A DNA stretch of 64,000 nt from Bifidobacterium asteroides DSM 20089 (GTDB lineage Bacteria; Actinomycetota; Actinomycetes; Actinomycetales; Bifidobacteriaceae), in NCBI RefSeq assembly GCF_002715865.1, contig NZ_CP017696.1, positions 1,364,001-1,428,000 on the forward strand. Direction: 5' to 3'. The notes below the pieces were generated by a model that was given only the letters and a program-made list of their open reading frames with translations, was not told the origin of the DNA and ran no database searches. Of this stretch, positions 46,727 to 55,322 are shown one piece after another (the first letter of the stretch is position 1; every line of letters starts with the position of its first letter). A program made the translations under genes and the position numbers.

Positions 46727-47147
46727 TTGAACCACGACCACTTGGCCGCCAGTATGCAACTCGGCGTGGTCATTAAGGCCAACATCGCGCTACTGTCCAA
46801 CACGGCCGACTCCACCGGTCTGCTTAACCAGCCCGGCAACACCGGCTTCGATCCCATCAGCGACGCAATCACCTCGGTGGAGACCAACGGCGGCACAGTG
46901 ATCCTGCATCGTCACGGACTCGCTTTCCTGGGGCCTGCCATGCAAACTCAAGACCGAAAACAAGACCCTACAGCTCGGCAGCTCCGCCGAACAATCCGAA
47001 CGCAAGCTCTACGGCCTGCCCGTGCACATCACGCCCCAGATGAACCCCGGCTACATCCTGGTCATCGACCCGGCCAGCCTCATCGCAGCCATCGGACCTG
47101 CAGTACATGATAACCTAGCCCCAAGGTCTGGAGACCCTCCGGGGTAG
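46727..47147 (+). pseudogene. HK97-type phage major capsid protein, C-terminal fragment, frameshifted
   Basis: One frame reads SMQLGVVIKANIALLSNTADSTGLLNQPGN...AITSVETNGGTVILHRHG; after a shift near 46935 another reads KLKTENKTLQLGS...KLYGLPVHITPQMNPGYILVIDPASL. The pattern KLK...LxGxPV...P and the late hydrophobic strand match the P-loop and C-terminal region of HK97-fold capsids. The N-terminal delta domain and start are missing, so it is not functional. Confidence 0.65.
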
Positions 47148-47167
47148 TGAAATAACCTACGGAAACC
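47131..47167 (+). repeat. Imperfect direct repeat, copy 1
   Basis: 37 bases including GGTAGTGAAATAACCTACGG; 29 of 37 match the copy exactly 100 bases downstream (47231-47267). It lies in the prophage remnant. Confidence 0.6.
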
Positions 47168-47184
47168 AGGGGATTGTCCCCAGA

Positions 47185-47195
47185 CCCCCCCCCCC
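47185..47195 (+). repeat. Poly-C tract (11 C)
   Basis: Eleven C followed by ACCG, between the two direct-repeat copies. It may be slippage-prone, or its length may be an assembly estimate. Confidence 0.8.
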
Positions 47196-47230
47196 ACCGT
47201 AAAGCTACAGGGCTGCAATAGTCTTGCCAG

Positions 47231-47267
47231 GAGGTCCTCGAGGGTGGTGAAATAACTGACGGCAACC
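47231..47267 (+). repeat. Imperfect direct repeat, copy 2
   Basis: Contains GGTGGTGAAATAACTGACGG; partner of 47131-47167 at an offset of exactly 100 bases. Confidence 0.6.
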
Positions 47268-47357
47268 GGAGGAGCGCCGAGCGGCCTTTCCGAATTCAAA
47301 ATGACAAGCCTCCCTCCCGCGGCATCAGAAAATGCGAGGCTGACTATTCACGACCTT

Positions 47358-47378
47358 GGTTCGATCCCGCTCGGAGCC
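47358..47378 (+). repeat. attR-type site: duplicate of tRNA-Phe 3' end
   Basis: A 21-base perfect copy of the tRNA-Phe T-arm/acceptor end with no tRNA body around it, marking the right border of the remnant. Confidence 0.8.
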
Positions 47379-47391
47379 GCCAGTCATCAAA

Positions 47392-47419
47392 CCCCTGAGA
47401 TTCATGAAGAATCCAGGGG
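47392..47419 (-). terminator. Terminator of the folA-phosphatase transcript
   Basis: CCCCTGAGATTC pairs with GAATCCAGGGG around ATGAA, and the minus strand continues TTTGATG. It lies about 30 bases past the phosphatase stop. Confidence 0.65.
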
Positions 47420-47447
47420 CTTAATTGATATTTGCGTTCATATATCG

Positions 47448-47987
47448 TCAGGGCAGCTGACGCACCACCCAGTCGACGATGTAAGGCGCAGTGTGCTCGA
47501 TCTGATCGATGGCCACTTCGAACTCACGAGGGCCGCCATACCAGGGGTCCACCAGATCGATTCGGCTCTCCCGGCCCGGCGCCGGCGTGGGCAGATTCGG
47601 GTCAAAGCTGCGGTACAGGTGCACGGCGGAACGCTTGCCTGAGGGCAGCAGACGGAGCAGTGCGCGCATATGGTCGGCAGTCATGGGCAGGAGCAGGTCC
47701 GCGTCTTCTGCCTCCTCCCGGGTGATCCGGTGGGCGAAGTGATCGGCCGGAACCTCATAGCCACGCTCGCGCAGAACCCTCTGAGCACGCCGATCTATAG
47801 GGTTGCCAAACTCCTCATCGCTGACCCCGCTGGATTCCACCCTGACCTGGTCCTCATCCAGTCCGCGATCCTGAAAGAACTTGCGCAGGATGATCTCAGC
47901 CATGGGCGATCGGCAGATGTTGCCGGTGCAGACGGTCATGACGTTATAGGGGCCTTGTGAAGCCTTTCCTTCGGAATTCTGGCCCAT
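47448..47987 (-). CDS. Low-molecular-weight protein-tyrosine phosphatase
   Basis: A 179-residue LMW-PTP. The phosphate loop VCTGNICRSP (Cx5R) lies near residues 18-27, and the general acid is in VDPWYGGPREFEVAIDQIE (DPW/F-Y-G). It probably dephosphorylates tyrosine kinases or exopolysaccharide proteins. ATG 47987 shares its A with the folA stop (TGATG) and has AAGG at good spacing, so it is translationally coupled to folA. Its length is slightly above the usual 150-165 because of an N-terminal extension. Confidence 0.92.
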   Translation of the reverse strand: MGQNSEGKASQGPYNVMTVCTGNICRSPMAEIILRKFFQDRGLDEDQVRVESSGVSDEEFGNPIDRRAQRVLRERGYEVPADHFAHRITREEAEDADLLLPMTADHMRALLRLLPSGKRSAVHLYRSFDPNLPTPAPGRESRIDLVDPWYGGPREFEVAIDQIEHTAPYIVDWVVRQLP

Positions 47988-48655
47988 CAATGCACCTTCC
48001 CATAGGTGATGTACCGGAACCGTGGGATGGCAGCCGCCTGGTCCGGTTTGGCAGGGGTCATCCATTGACTCTTGTCGCGCACCTGCCAGAATCGCTTGCT
48101 GACCAACTCCTCCATATCGGGCACAAAGACATCAGCTGGAGTCTGCAAATCGAGGTCGGTCACATAGGCCGCGTCAGACAGCGGAAAGAAGGTGCTGAAG
48201 ACCCCTGCGCCGCCGATGATCCAGATTTCACTGCGATCCATCCCATCGTCGGGAATGGCTTCCTGCCGGGCCAGCTCCAGGGCATCGTCGGCAGCAGATA
48301 CCACGGTAGCGCCCGGTGCCCGGAACCCTGGGTCACTGGACAGAATGATGTTATCCCTCTTGGGCAATGGCCGCTCCCCCATGGAGACCCAGGTCCGCCG
48401 CCCCATGATGACAGGATGGGATACGGTCAGCTCCTTGAAGTGCCGCATGTCCTCGCTCAGATGCCAGGGCAGCGCATTGTGATAACCGATGGCGCCACGC
48501 CGACCGTCAGTGGCCTGCGCTTGCGCCCAGATCATATTGACCGATGAGCGGCGGCCTATCTCTTCTTCCTGATGCCGCCATTCCTCATCACCTAGAAGCC
48601 CGGCCTGACCGGGCTCGGGTTCGTGATAGCCGCTTCGACTATTGTCATGCTCCAT
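47987..48655 (-). CDS. folA: Dihydrofolate reductase
   Basis: A 222-residue DHFR regenerating tetrahydrofolate after thymidylate synthesis. The catalytic core starts at MIWAQAQATDGRRGAIGYHNALPWHLSEDMRHFKELT (residue 41 on), with PVIMGRRTWVSMGERPLPKRDNIILS and IWIIGGAGVFSTFFPLSDAAYVTDLD. The first 40 residues are an unusual charged extension; AGGAG lies 12 bases before ATG 48655, and the internal ATG 48535 has no ribosome site. It forms a run with thyA upstream and the phosphatase downstream. Confidence 0.93.
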   Translation of the reverse strand: MEHDNSRSGYHEPEPGQAGLLGDEEWRHQEEEIGRRSSVNMIWAQAQATDGRRGAIGYHNALPWHLSEDMRHFKELTVSHPVIMGRRTWVSMGERPLPKRDNIILSSDPGFRAPGATVVSAADDALELARQEAIPDDGMDRSEIWIIGGAGVFSTFFPLSDAAYVTDLDLQTPADVFVPDMEELVSKRFWQVRDKSQWMTPAKPDQAAAIPRFRYITYGKVH

Positions 48656-48744
48656 CTGTTGCGTTCACTCCTCATAGTGAGTAGATATACGAGTACATTC
48701 TAATCTTCGGATTCGACGGTGCCCGTATTCGGCTCAGCGCACCA

Positions 48745-49620
48745 TCAGACCGCCACTGGTGCCTTGATGGCAGGATGACATTGATAGTCCACCACCTCGA
48801 AGTCTTCGTACTGATAGGAAAAGATGGAGTCGGCCTTGTGGATGCGCATGGTCGGATAGGGATAGGGCTTGCGCGACAACTGCTCCAGAACCTGCTCCAC
48901 ATGGTTGTCGTAGATATGGCAGTCGCCTCCGGTCCAGACGAACTCCCCCGGCTCAAGACCTGCCTGCTGGGCCATCATCAGGGTCAGCAGGGCGTAAGAG
49001 GCGATGTTGAAGGGTACCCCCAGGAACATGTCGCAGGAGCGCTGATAGAGCTGGCAGCTCAGCCTGCCGTCGGCCACATAGAACTGGAAGAGCGCATGGC
49101 AGGGAGGCAGAGCCATGCTGTCAACCTGGGCTGGGTTCCAAGCAGTGACGATCATTCGACGGGAGTCCGGGTGGGTGCGTATCAGATCCAGCACCTTGGC
49201 GATCTGGTCGATGGTGTGATTGGGGTCCTCCGGCGTCGGGGCTGGCCAGCTGCGCCACTGGACCCCATAGACCGGTCCCAGATTCCCGGTTTCCGGGTCG
49301 GCCCACTCGTCCCAGATATGCACACGGTTCTCCTGCAGCCAACGCACGTTCTGCGACCCCTTCAGGAACCAGAGCAGCTCGTAGGCGATGCCTCGGAAGT
49401 AGACCTTCTTGGTCGTGATCAGGGGGAAGGAATGCGATAAGTCGAAGCGCATCTGCCGCCCGAACAGGGATATGGTCCCAGTGCCCGTCCTGTCGGACTT
49501 CAGAGTGCCTTCGCGCAGGATGGTGCGCACCAGATCCTCATAAGGGGTGGGAATGTCCGAGTCGGGACGCTCAGGGATACGTGTACGGATGCGCTGCAGT
49601 TCTTCCGATGTCAAGGCCAT
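48745..49620 (-). CDS. thyA: Thymidylate synthase
   Basis: A 291-residue ThyA that converts dUMP to dTMP with methylenetetrahydrofolate. The catalytic cysteine is in [14 protein letters not shown], with [34 protein letters not shown] and the folate-site terminus IKAPVAV also present. The length is normal. The ATG 49620 has no clear Shine-Dalgarno, so translation may be leaderless. It is followed by folA after 89 bases. Confidence 0.97.
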   Translation of the reverse strand: MALTSEELQRIRTRIPERPDSDIPTPYEDLVRTILREGTLKSDRTGTGTISLFGRQMRFDLSHSFPLITTKKVYFRGIAYELLWFLKGSQNVRWLQENRVHIWDEWADPETGNLGPVYGVQWRSWPAPTPEDPNHTIDQIAKVLDLIRTHPDSRRMIVTAWNPAQVDSMALPPCHALFQFYVADGRLSCQLYQRSCDMFLGVPFNIASYALLTLMMAQQAGLEPGEFVWTGGDCHIYDNHVEQVLEQLSRKPYPYPTMRIHKADSIFSYQYEDFEVVDYQCHPAIKAPVAV

Positions 49621-49763
49621 GCGGCCATACTATCAAGTCCTCGGTCAGCTGAGCGCGCCCCGGTGACGAATCGCACAGTCCGGGTTAGATTGGAGGAGCA
49701 GGTCCGGCCACAGGGTCGGATCCGGATGACGCACCCGTCCGGGTGCTGAGCAAGGAGGAACAG

Positions 49764-50177
49764 ATGGGCAAGAGACTTTGGGTTGAACGCGGCAAGGACG
49801 GCACCTGGAACGCCTATGGCGACAACGGCGCCCACATCACCTTCGGCAAGGGCGAGGATCAGTTCAACCCCGGCGACCTGATGAAGATTGCCCTGGCCGC
49901 CTGCGGAGCCCTTTCCAGCCAATTCGCCGTGGAGAGCGCCCTAGGTAAGGGCAAGGGGGCGAAAATCGTGGTGGACGGCACCTATGACGCCGACGATGAC
50001 GCCTACCTGAGCTTCGATGAGCAGGTGGACGTCGATGCCACTTCGGCCAGGCTGGCCCAGGAGGATGCAGACAAGCTGGAGGAGCGGATCCGCCGCCATA
50101 TCGCCAAATCCTGCACCGTGGCACACACCTATCAGCGGGAGACCCCGGTCAGGATCTCCGTCAAGGTTCGCCACTGA
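49764..50177 (+). CDS. OsmC-family peroxidase-like protein
   Basis: A 137-residue OsmC/Ohr-fold protein. The two redox cysteines are in LMKIALAACGALSSQF and SCTVAHTYQRETPV, as expected for organic hydroperoxide reduction. AAGGAGG lies six bases before ATG 49764; an earlier in-frame start has no site. It stands alone with a strong terminator, consistent with an oxidative-stress function. Confidence 0.87.
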   Translation: MGKRLWVERGKDGTWNAYGDNGAHITFGKGEDQFNPGDLMKIALAACGALSSQFAVESALGKGKGAKIVVDGTYDADDDAYLSFDEQVDVDATSARLAQEDADKLEERIRRHIAKSCTVAHTYQRETPVRISVKVRH

Positions 50178-50192
50178 TCCGGCAACAGTAGA

Positions 50193-50238
50193 GGAGCGGG
50201 GACCTCCGGGTTCATGGAACTTCGGGGGTCCCCGCTCC
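50193..50238. terminator. Bidirectional terminator between osmC-like and usp genes
   Basis: A 12-bp perfect stem (GGAGCGGGGACC / GGTCCCCGCTCC) with TTGTC following on plus. It lies between convergent genes and probably serves both. Confidence 0.75.
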
Positions 50239-50269
50239 TTGTCATTGCTTTTTCCGGATTGTCCTGCCC

Positions 50270-51316
50270 CTACTCCTCGTGTTCGGGGTCTATGGTCGAC
50301 TCCAGGTCAGCCAGCTGTTCAGGCTTGGCCGAATCCACAGAGACCTGCTCCACGCCGGTAATATCAGCCACATTGGTAGTTTCGGCAGCATCCGCCGCGG
50401 CCTTGAGCCCGGACTCCTCTGCCTCCACGTACTTGCGCGGCACCACGTAGACGGGGCTGACGGCATGCTGCAGGAGCCCCTGGCTGGTCGACCCCAGCAG
50501 GAGCCCGGTGAAGCCGCCTCGACCACGTGAGCCGACCACAACCACGTCATGGGTCTTGCTGGCCTGGGTCAGAGCCTCCACAGCCGAGCCGGGCACCACG
50601 GTCTTGTTGATGCGCAGATTCGGGTAGGTCTTCATGAGCGGTTCGATTCGGGTATTGAGGTCATCCAGGTAGGAGTCCATGACGCTGCGCTCCTCGGCCG
50701 AACCCGTACCAGTCAGCCCGGAGATATTGGGCACTGCCGACATGACATCAAGTTCGGCATTCCAGCTGTCGGCGAATGCTGCGGCGATCTGCAGGGCCTT
50801 AAGGCCCCACTTGGACTCGTCGGAACCCACAGCAACCCGCTTGATGTCGTTGCTCAGGTGCATCAGGTTGCCGTCGTCGTCGGTGTAAGGAACCACCACG
50901 ATAGGGCAGTAGGCGTAGGCGGGCAGGCTGGAGCTGGTGGTGCCCAGCAGACGCTCGGCCAGGCCGCCCTTACCCCGGTTCCCAATGACAATCAGTCGGT
51001 AGTTACGGCTCAGCTCCACGAAGACCGATGAGGGATCCCCCGTCACGATCAGTGTGGCTGCACTAACCCCCTGCTCATCGGCGATTGCCTTGGCCTTGGA
51101 GAGAATCTCCTGGGCGTCGTTGTGAGCCGCTACATCGTCTCCCATGGTGGTGTAGGTCGCGTCGAAAGAAACGGCCGCATATGAGGGAAGGGAATATGCG
51201 CAGACGATTTGCAGGGTCAGCCCTGCATGCTTAGCGTAGTTGGCGGCCCACCATGCCGCCTTGTAGCTGGCGTCCGAGCCATCGACGCCTACCAGAACAG
51301 CCTTGTCGTTGCTCAT
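50270..51316 (-). CDS. Universal stress protein, tandem Usp domains
   Basis: A 348-residue protein of two UspA folds. Each carries the ATP-binding G-2x-G-9x-G-S/T pattern: VIGNRGKGGLAERLLGTTSSSL in domain 1 and VVGSRGRGGFTGLLLGSTSQGL in domain 2, so both should bind ATP. A C-terminal acidic tail follows. AAGGAGG lies seven bases before the ATG. Confidence 0.94.
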   Translation of the reverse strand: MSNDKAVLVGVDGSDASYKAAWWAANYAKHAGLTLQIVCAYSLPSYAAVSFDATYTTMGDDVAAHNDAQEILSKAKAIADEQGVSAATLIVTGDPSSVFVELSRNYRLIVIGNRGKGGLAERLLGTTSSSLPAYAYCPIVVVPYTDDDGNLMHLSNDIKRVAVGSDESKWGLKALQIAAAFADSWNAELDVMSAVPNISGLTGTGSAEERSVMDSYLDDLNTRIEPLMKTYPNLRINKTVVPGSAVEALTQASKTHDVVVVGSRGRGGFTGLLLGSTSQGLLQHAVSPVYVVPRKYVEAEESGLKAAADAAETTNVADITGVEQVSVDSAKPEQLADLESTIDPEHEE

Positions 51317-51448
51317 CCGACGACCTCCTTATAAAACTTGGCGATGACAAACCGACATCGCTCTTTCTGCCAGAATATCGCATGCAGACCTGATCAATAA
51401 GTTGGCCAGGGCCAACACGCGAGGAACTTCGACTCTGAATATGCAAAA

Positions 51449-51465
51449 CGCCCCACAAGGGGGCG
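51449..51465 (-). terminator. Rho-independent terminator of NlpC/P60 gene
   Basis: CGCCCC / GGGGCG with a five-base loop, continuing TTTTGC on the minus strand, 25 bases past the stop. Confidence 0.8.
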
Positions 51466-51490
51466 CTGAGACTTCATTCGTAACTTTCTC

Positions 51491-52219
51491 TCAGACCAGA
51501 CGACGATACTCGAAAGGCCGATAAAGCTTCTCAACCGTTACGGTCCGACCGACATCCGGGGCATGAATCATGCGGCCACCACCGACATAAATGCCTACAT
51601 GGCTGCCCTCAGGAGTCACAATCAGGTCGCCAGGAGCAGGATCCGTGACCGGCACACCCACTGAACGTTGCGCATCGGCTGTGCGGGGCAGGCCAATACC
51701 GAAGTGAGCGAAAACATACTGGGTGAATCCGGAGCAGTCAAAGCCCGTGGCCGGACTGGTCCCACCAAACACATAAGGAATCCCCTGGAACTGAAGGGCG
51801 TAGTTGACCACATCTGCACCCCTGCCAGTGGCCGGCACATCAGTGATTGCGCTGACGGTACTGCTACGGGCAGCCGAACGACTGACCTGCTGCGAGGACT
51901 GGTTCCGACTGGCTGCAGCCTGTGCCTGTTCTTGAGCCTGTTGGGCCTTGGCTTCAGCATCCTTCTCGGCCTGAGACTTGGTGGCAGGAACGTTCAAAGA
52001 CTCAATGCCACCCCAGCTGCTGTCCTTTTCGACGGTGGTAGCCGTCGACTCGGTCAACAGGTCTGCACGCACCTTGCTGCCGGGGGTGAATGAACGCGAC
52101 GAAGTAACTACGGCTTCACTGCCGTCACTGGCCTGGGCCACGGCGGGTATACCGATGGAAAGCATGCCACAGATCGTGGCTGCTGCCATCATGCTCACAT
52201 ACTTGCGTGTTTTTTTCAT
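51491..52219 (-). CDS. Secreted NlpC/P60 peptidoglycan hydrolase
   Basis: A 242-residue secreted protein. A signal peptide (about 1-33, ending PAVAQASDG) is followed by a linker rich in Ala, Gln and Ser (about 80-125) and a C-terminal NlpC/P60 domain with catalytic Cys in GFDCSGFTQYVFAH, His in GSHVGIYVGGG and a third residue in MIHAPDVG. It probably cuts the peptide stem of peptidoglycan during cell separation. ATG 52219 (MKKTRK) has no good Shine-Dalgarno. It lies next to the CHAP protein gene. Confidence 0.92.
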   Translation of the reverse strand: MKKTRKYVSMMAAATICGMLSIGIPAVAQASDGSEAVVTSSRSFTPGSKVRADLLTESTATTVEKDSSWGGIESLNVPATKSQAEKDAEAKAQQAQEQAQAAASRNQSSQQVSRSAARSSTVSAITDVPATGRGADVVNYALQFQGIPYVFGGTSPATGFDCSGFTQYVFAHFGIGLPRTADAQRSVGVPVTDPAPGDLIVTPEGSHVGIYVGGGRMIHAPDVGRTVTVEKLYRPFEYRRLV

Positions 52220-52301
52220 CGGGCACGATTCTATCACGTATTACAAACAAGAACCATCTAAAAGAACCAACTGGAAAGACTGCAATCCGCGCAGCCAAGA
52301 A

Positions 52302-53216
52302 TCAGTAATGGATGTAGCTCAAAGCGTGCACATTGGACAAGGTACGAGAGTAGGTCTTTCCGTTCATGCTGGCACTGCACTCGGAGGTGACGATGGACCC
52401 GTCAGGGTTGATCTTCTCGACGATGGCCACATGGCCGTAGGTGGAATCCGAGCCCTCCTGACCGGCTTGGAAGACCACGATGTCGCCGACATTGCGCGGC
52501 GTGTTGTCCACCCAATAGCCCAGGGAGCGGGCAGAGCCGGACCAATCCTTGGCATTGCCCAGATGCGAGCCCACCGGCAGACCCAGCTGGTGACGCCGGA
52601 CATAGGCCCACCAGGTGCACTGGCTGAACTCGTAGGCGTTGCCCGCATCTCCAGTGGCATGATCGGGATTGAACCCTGACGGCAGAACCGATCGGTTGGC
52701 ATCCATCAGCACTGCCACATTCGGATTGTTGGCCAGAGATTTGGACATCTGTCCGGCATCGAGTTCGGATTCGCCCAGCTCCCAACTGCCTTCATTGCGT
52801 TGTGAAGCCGTCGCCAGGGGCTGGCGGTAATCAGAACGAGAGACCCTTGCACCACTATCATTTGCGCTGGAGGAACCGGCAGAGGATGAGGGGGTGACCA
52901 AATTAATTGCGACACTGTCGGCCAATGGCAGGGACCAGTCGCCCCGAGCCTGAGTGACAGCCATGGAGGAAGCGGCGGCACCGACCAGGACGGTCAGGGC
53001 TGAACCTGTCATGAAATGAGAGCGACGGGCTGATGCCTTGGCGGCCAGACGAATGGAACGACGGGTTCGGGGGGCCACCTCGTTGAGCTTGGCCGCCAGG
53101 GCATCATCAAGGTCATCAATGCCCACTGCCTGGGTTACGCCTGACGCGCGGCCGGTCGACCAACTGCCGACACCTGCGCCTCGCCTGGCCGAAGCCCTGT
53201 GCGCAGCATGCTTCAT
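52302..53216 (-). CDS. Membrane-anchored or secreted CHAP-domain amidase
   Basis: A 304-residue protein. A basic N terminus (AKASARRSHFMTGSALTVLVGAAASSMAV) leads into a single hydrophobic segment near residues 68-88, then a Ser-rich linker, then a C-terminal CHAP domain with Cys in YEFSQCTWWAYVRRHQLGL and His in TYGHVAIVEKINPDGSI. It probably cleaves peptidoglycan bridges or amide bonds. GGGAG lies eight bases before the ATG. With the NlpC/P60 gene it forms a wall-remodelling pair. Confidence 0.9.
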   Translation of the reverse strand: MKHAAHRASARRGAGVGSWSTGRASGVTQAVGIDDLDDALAAKLNEVAPRTRRSIRLAAKASARRSHFMTGSALTVLVGAAASSMAVTQARGDWSLPLADSVAINLVTPSSSAGSSSANDSGARVSRSDYRQPLATASQRNEGSWELGESELDAGQMSKSLANNPNVAVLMDANRSVLPSGFNPDHATGDAGNAYEFSQCTWWAYVRRHQLGLPVGSHLGNAKDWSGSARSLGYWVDNTPRNVGDIVVFQAGQEGSDSTYGHVAIVEKINPDGSIVTSECSASMNGKTYSRTLSNVHALSYIHY

Positions 53217-53472
53217 CTAGAATCACTCCCGTTTATGTTCCGACGCGACTTTCGTGTCGTATCACGAACCATCACAAGGCAACACCATACCGCAAGCGAG
53301 AACCCAGACCAAATGACCTGAATTGTCCATACGGGTGTACTCAAGCATGGCTTCGGTGGTCGCTCATCTTCGACAACCACGGAATACGCTAGGATTATAC
53401 GGACATGAGGCGGACATAGGCAAACCCGTATGCGTTCCGTTCGCCACGGCGTGTCCCACGGTTTTGAACCCT

Positions 53473-53499
53473 GCCCGGTCCACCCTGAGCGAACCGGGC
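53473..53499 (-). terminator. Hairpin after manA
   Basis: A 7-bp stem (GCCCGGT / ACCGGGC) 11 bases past the manA stop, without a strong T run. The rest of 53217-53509 shows no gene. Confidence 0.45.
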
Positions 53500-53509
53500 C
53501 CATACGGGG

Positions 53510-54895
53510 TCAGACCGGGGTCGAGGCCAGGAGGAAAGACCCGCCGGCACCGTCGGAATCCTCCGGCATGGTGATGTCGACACGACCATCCTCGGAGGGA
53601 ATGAAGAGGGCCCTCCCCTGGTCCAGTACACAGGACTGGTCGGCGGCTGCGCAACGGATCCGACCATCAGTGCAGACGATGATACGTGGTCCACGGCGCG
53701 GAATCATCAGGTGGCGGGGCCCCAGACGCTCTATCAGATCCCCGTAGCGCTGCTGAAGCCTGTTGAGCAGGGGCCAAGTGGCTCCACCCTCCTCCACATG
53801 CCCGTATACCAGCATGTACTCATTGATCTTGGGCCGGTAGGTCACCATGTTGTGCATGATCAGGGTGGCGATCATGGAGCTGGAGGGGTCAATGGGGGCC
53901 GAAGGCTGGCAGTCCAGGCTGTGCAGGAGGTTGGGAATATCCCGATGTTTGGGGGTCATGCCGGCCCTGAGCACATTGTCTGAATTGGTCATGATCTCCG
54001 CCGCAGTGCCGTGGATGTAAGCGTGAGGGGTCCCGGCGGGGATATAGACCGAATCGCCCTCCTCCAGATCCACAGGGTTGAGCATGAGCAGACAAAGAAC
54101 GGCCGGGTCATCCGGAAAGGCCCGTGCGGCACATAGGGCATGGTCAAGCACGGCTCCCGCCCGCCTGGACCGTAACCGTCCGGCAGCAGCCTCCAAGGCT
54201 TCCTCCAGACCTCGGGCCGCCCCCGGCTCGGCAGTCACGGCAGCATGGAAGGCCCGGAAGATACGTCGGCGGGAGTCCGGCCAGATCAAGGAGGAGACCG
54301 GCATCATGGCATCGGCAGAAGCGAAGCGCACCGGCGGGACCCCCAGGTGGAAGGTACGAGCGGTCAGCGCCTGGGTCATCAGCTCGGCCAGAGGATGATC
54401 CACGGCGCGCAGGAGGGTCAGCTGTGTTGAGATGGTTGCGAAGCCTACACAGGCCTGGAAGGGCTCCAGGGCCACCACCATCTCGTTCTTGGCCAGACTG
54501 TCGTGAAAGGATCGGCTGGGATCGTCGTCAGGCACTCCCAGGGCATTCTCACGGTTGAAGCCGGCACGAGCCTCGAAATCAAGGGGATGCACCTGCAGAG
54601 ACAGAGGGATGCGGGCCGAGATGATCTTGAACAGGTAGGGCAGGGTGGGACCGAAGAGGCGGGAGTCGCGCTCCCCCAACATGGCCATGGGATTGCGGCG
54701 AATGGCCTCGGTCAGTGGCATGAGCGAGCCGTCGGGCAGCGTCAGCGGTGAAGGGGATTCGGTGTGCCCGCTGAACCACATCTCCGCCAAGGTATCCCCT
54801 TGGCGCTCGTCTGGCTCGTGTAGATGGAACATGCGCTGCAGTCGGTCATGTGAGCCCCAGGCGTAGTGCTTCTCCACAGCTTGGATCGGATACAC
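53510..54895 (-). CDS. manA: Mannose-6-phosphate isomerase, class I
   Basis: A 461-residue type I PMI that links mannose-6-phosphate and fructose-6-phosphate. Zinc and active-site regions are visible: SLQVHPLDFEARAGFNRENALG, HDSLAKNEMVVALEPFQACVGF and SVYIPAGTPHAYIHGTAAEIMTNSDNVLRAGMTPK. The start is probably GTG 54895 (reads YPIQAVEKHYAWGS after it), with AAGGGGAG upstream. It is longer than the usual 390 residues or so because of insertions in the middle helical domain. Confidence 0.92.
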   Translation of the reverse strand: MYPIQAVEKHYAWGSHDRLQRMFHLHEPDERQGDTLAEMWFSGHTESPSPLTLPDGSLMPLTEAIRRNPMAMLGERDSRLFGPTLPYLFKIISARIPLSLQVHPLDFEARAGFNRENALGVPDDDPSRSFHDSLAKNEMVVALEPFQACVGFATISTQLTLLRAVDHPLAELMTQALTARTFHLGVPPVRFASADAMMPVSSLIWPDSRRRIFRAFHAAVTAEPGAARGLEEALEAAAGRLRSRRAGAVLDHALCAARAFPDDPAVLCLLMLNPVDLEEGDSVYIPAGTPHAYIHGTAAEIMTNSDNVLRAGMTPKHRDIPNLLHSLDCQPSAPIDPSSSMIATLIMHNMVTYRPKINEYMLVYGHVEEGGATWPLLNRLQQRYGDLIERLGPRHLMIPRRGPRIIVCTDGRIRCAAADQSCVLDQGRALFIPSEDGRVDITMPEDSDGAGGSFLLASTPV

Positions 54896-55034
54896 ACACT
54901 CCCCTTTCCACGGGAAATCCCTCCATGGGCCGGTGCATACGAACCCACCAATCCCCGTCATAATAAGACAAGGGCCGAAGCATGGGCAAGGCGTGGGGGT
55001 CGCCGCATGTCATTGCAAACGGTACAGTGGGGGT

Positions 55035-55322
55035 ATGAAGCTGGCTCCCATTTTCGACCCGGCCGCCCGCAGACCATCTCCTCGGCCCGTGCAGGTGGAT
55101 CTGCGACGAATCTTCCTGCTAGGCACTGGGGCATGGATTCTGGCCCTTGCCGTGGTGGGCATCCTGGCCCTGACCGGAATGACGGTCACCAAGCCCCTTA
55201 TTGTCTGCCTGTCCGGGGTTGGCGTGGGCATCCTGCTAATGATATGGGAGCATTTCAATCGTTGGGATTATCGCCGTCTTGCCCAACAACCGGATCCTGA
55301 GCCAGAGGAAGCATCAGCGTAA
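55035..55322 (+). CDS. DUF2530-like small membrane protein
   Basis: A 95-residue protein with two hydrophobic segments (about 29-48 and 55-72), flanked by VDLRRIFLLGTGAWILALAVV and a cytoplasmic FNRWDYRRL motif. The composition and length match actinobacterial DUF2530. Its 3' end overlaps the end of senX3 on the opposite strand by 68 bases. GTGGGGG lies just before the ATG. Function unknown. Confidence 0.75.
   Translation: MKLAPIFDPAARRPSPRPVQVDLRRIFLLGTGAWILALAVVGILALTGMTVTKPLIVCLSGVGVGILLMIWEHFNRWDYRRLAQQPDPEPEEASA

Larger units (their letters stand above)
46117..47357. mobile_element. Decayed prophage remnant at tRNA-Phe
   Basis: About 1.24 kb between the two 21-bp tRNA-Phe repeats. It contains only gene fragments: a coding-like tail near 46430-46555, an open frame near 46567-46730 with LILKMAIVAQDIEGGAELDG, a frameshifted capsid fragment, an imperfect repeat pair and an 11-C tract. 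No integrase remains. The rest of the element was probably lost by deletion. Confidence 0.7.

Noticed and set aside
47101-47300. CRISPR-like array
   Set aside because: Only two imperfect repeat copies exist, with a homopolymer spacer and no cas genes.
53217-53509. tRNA-like segment with a GGTTTTGAACCCTGCC stretch
   Set aside because: No acceptor, D or anticodon stem pairs around it; only a chance T-arm resemblance.
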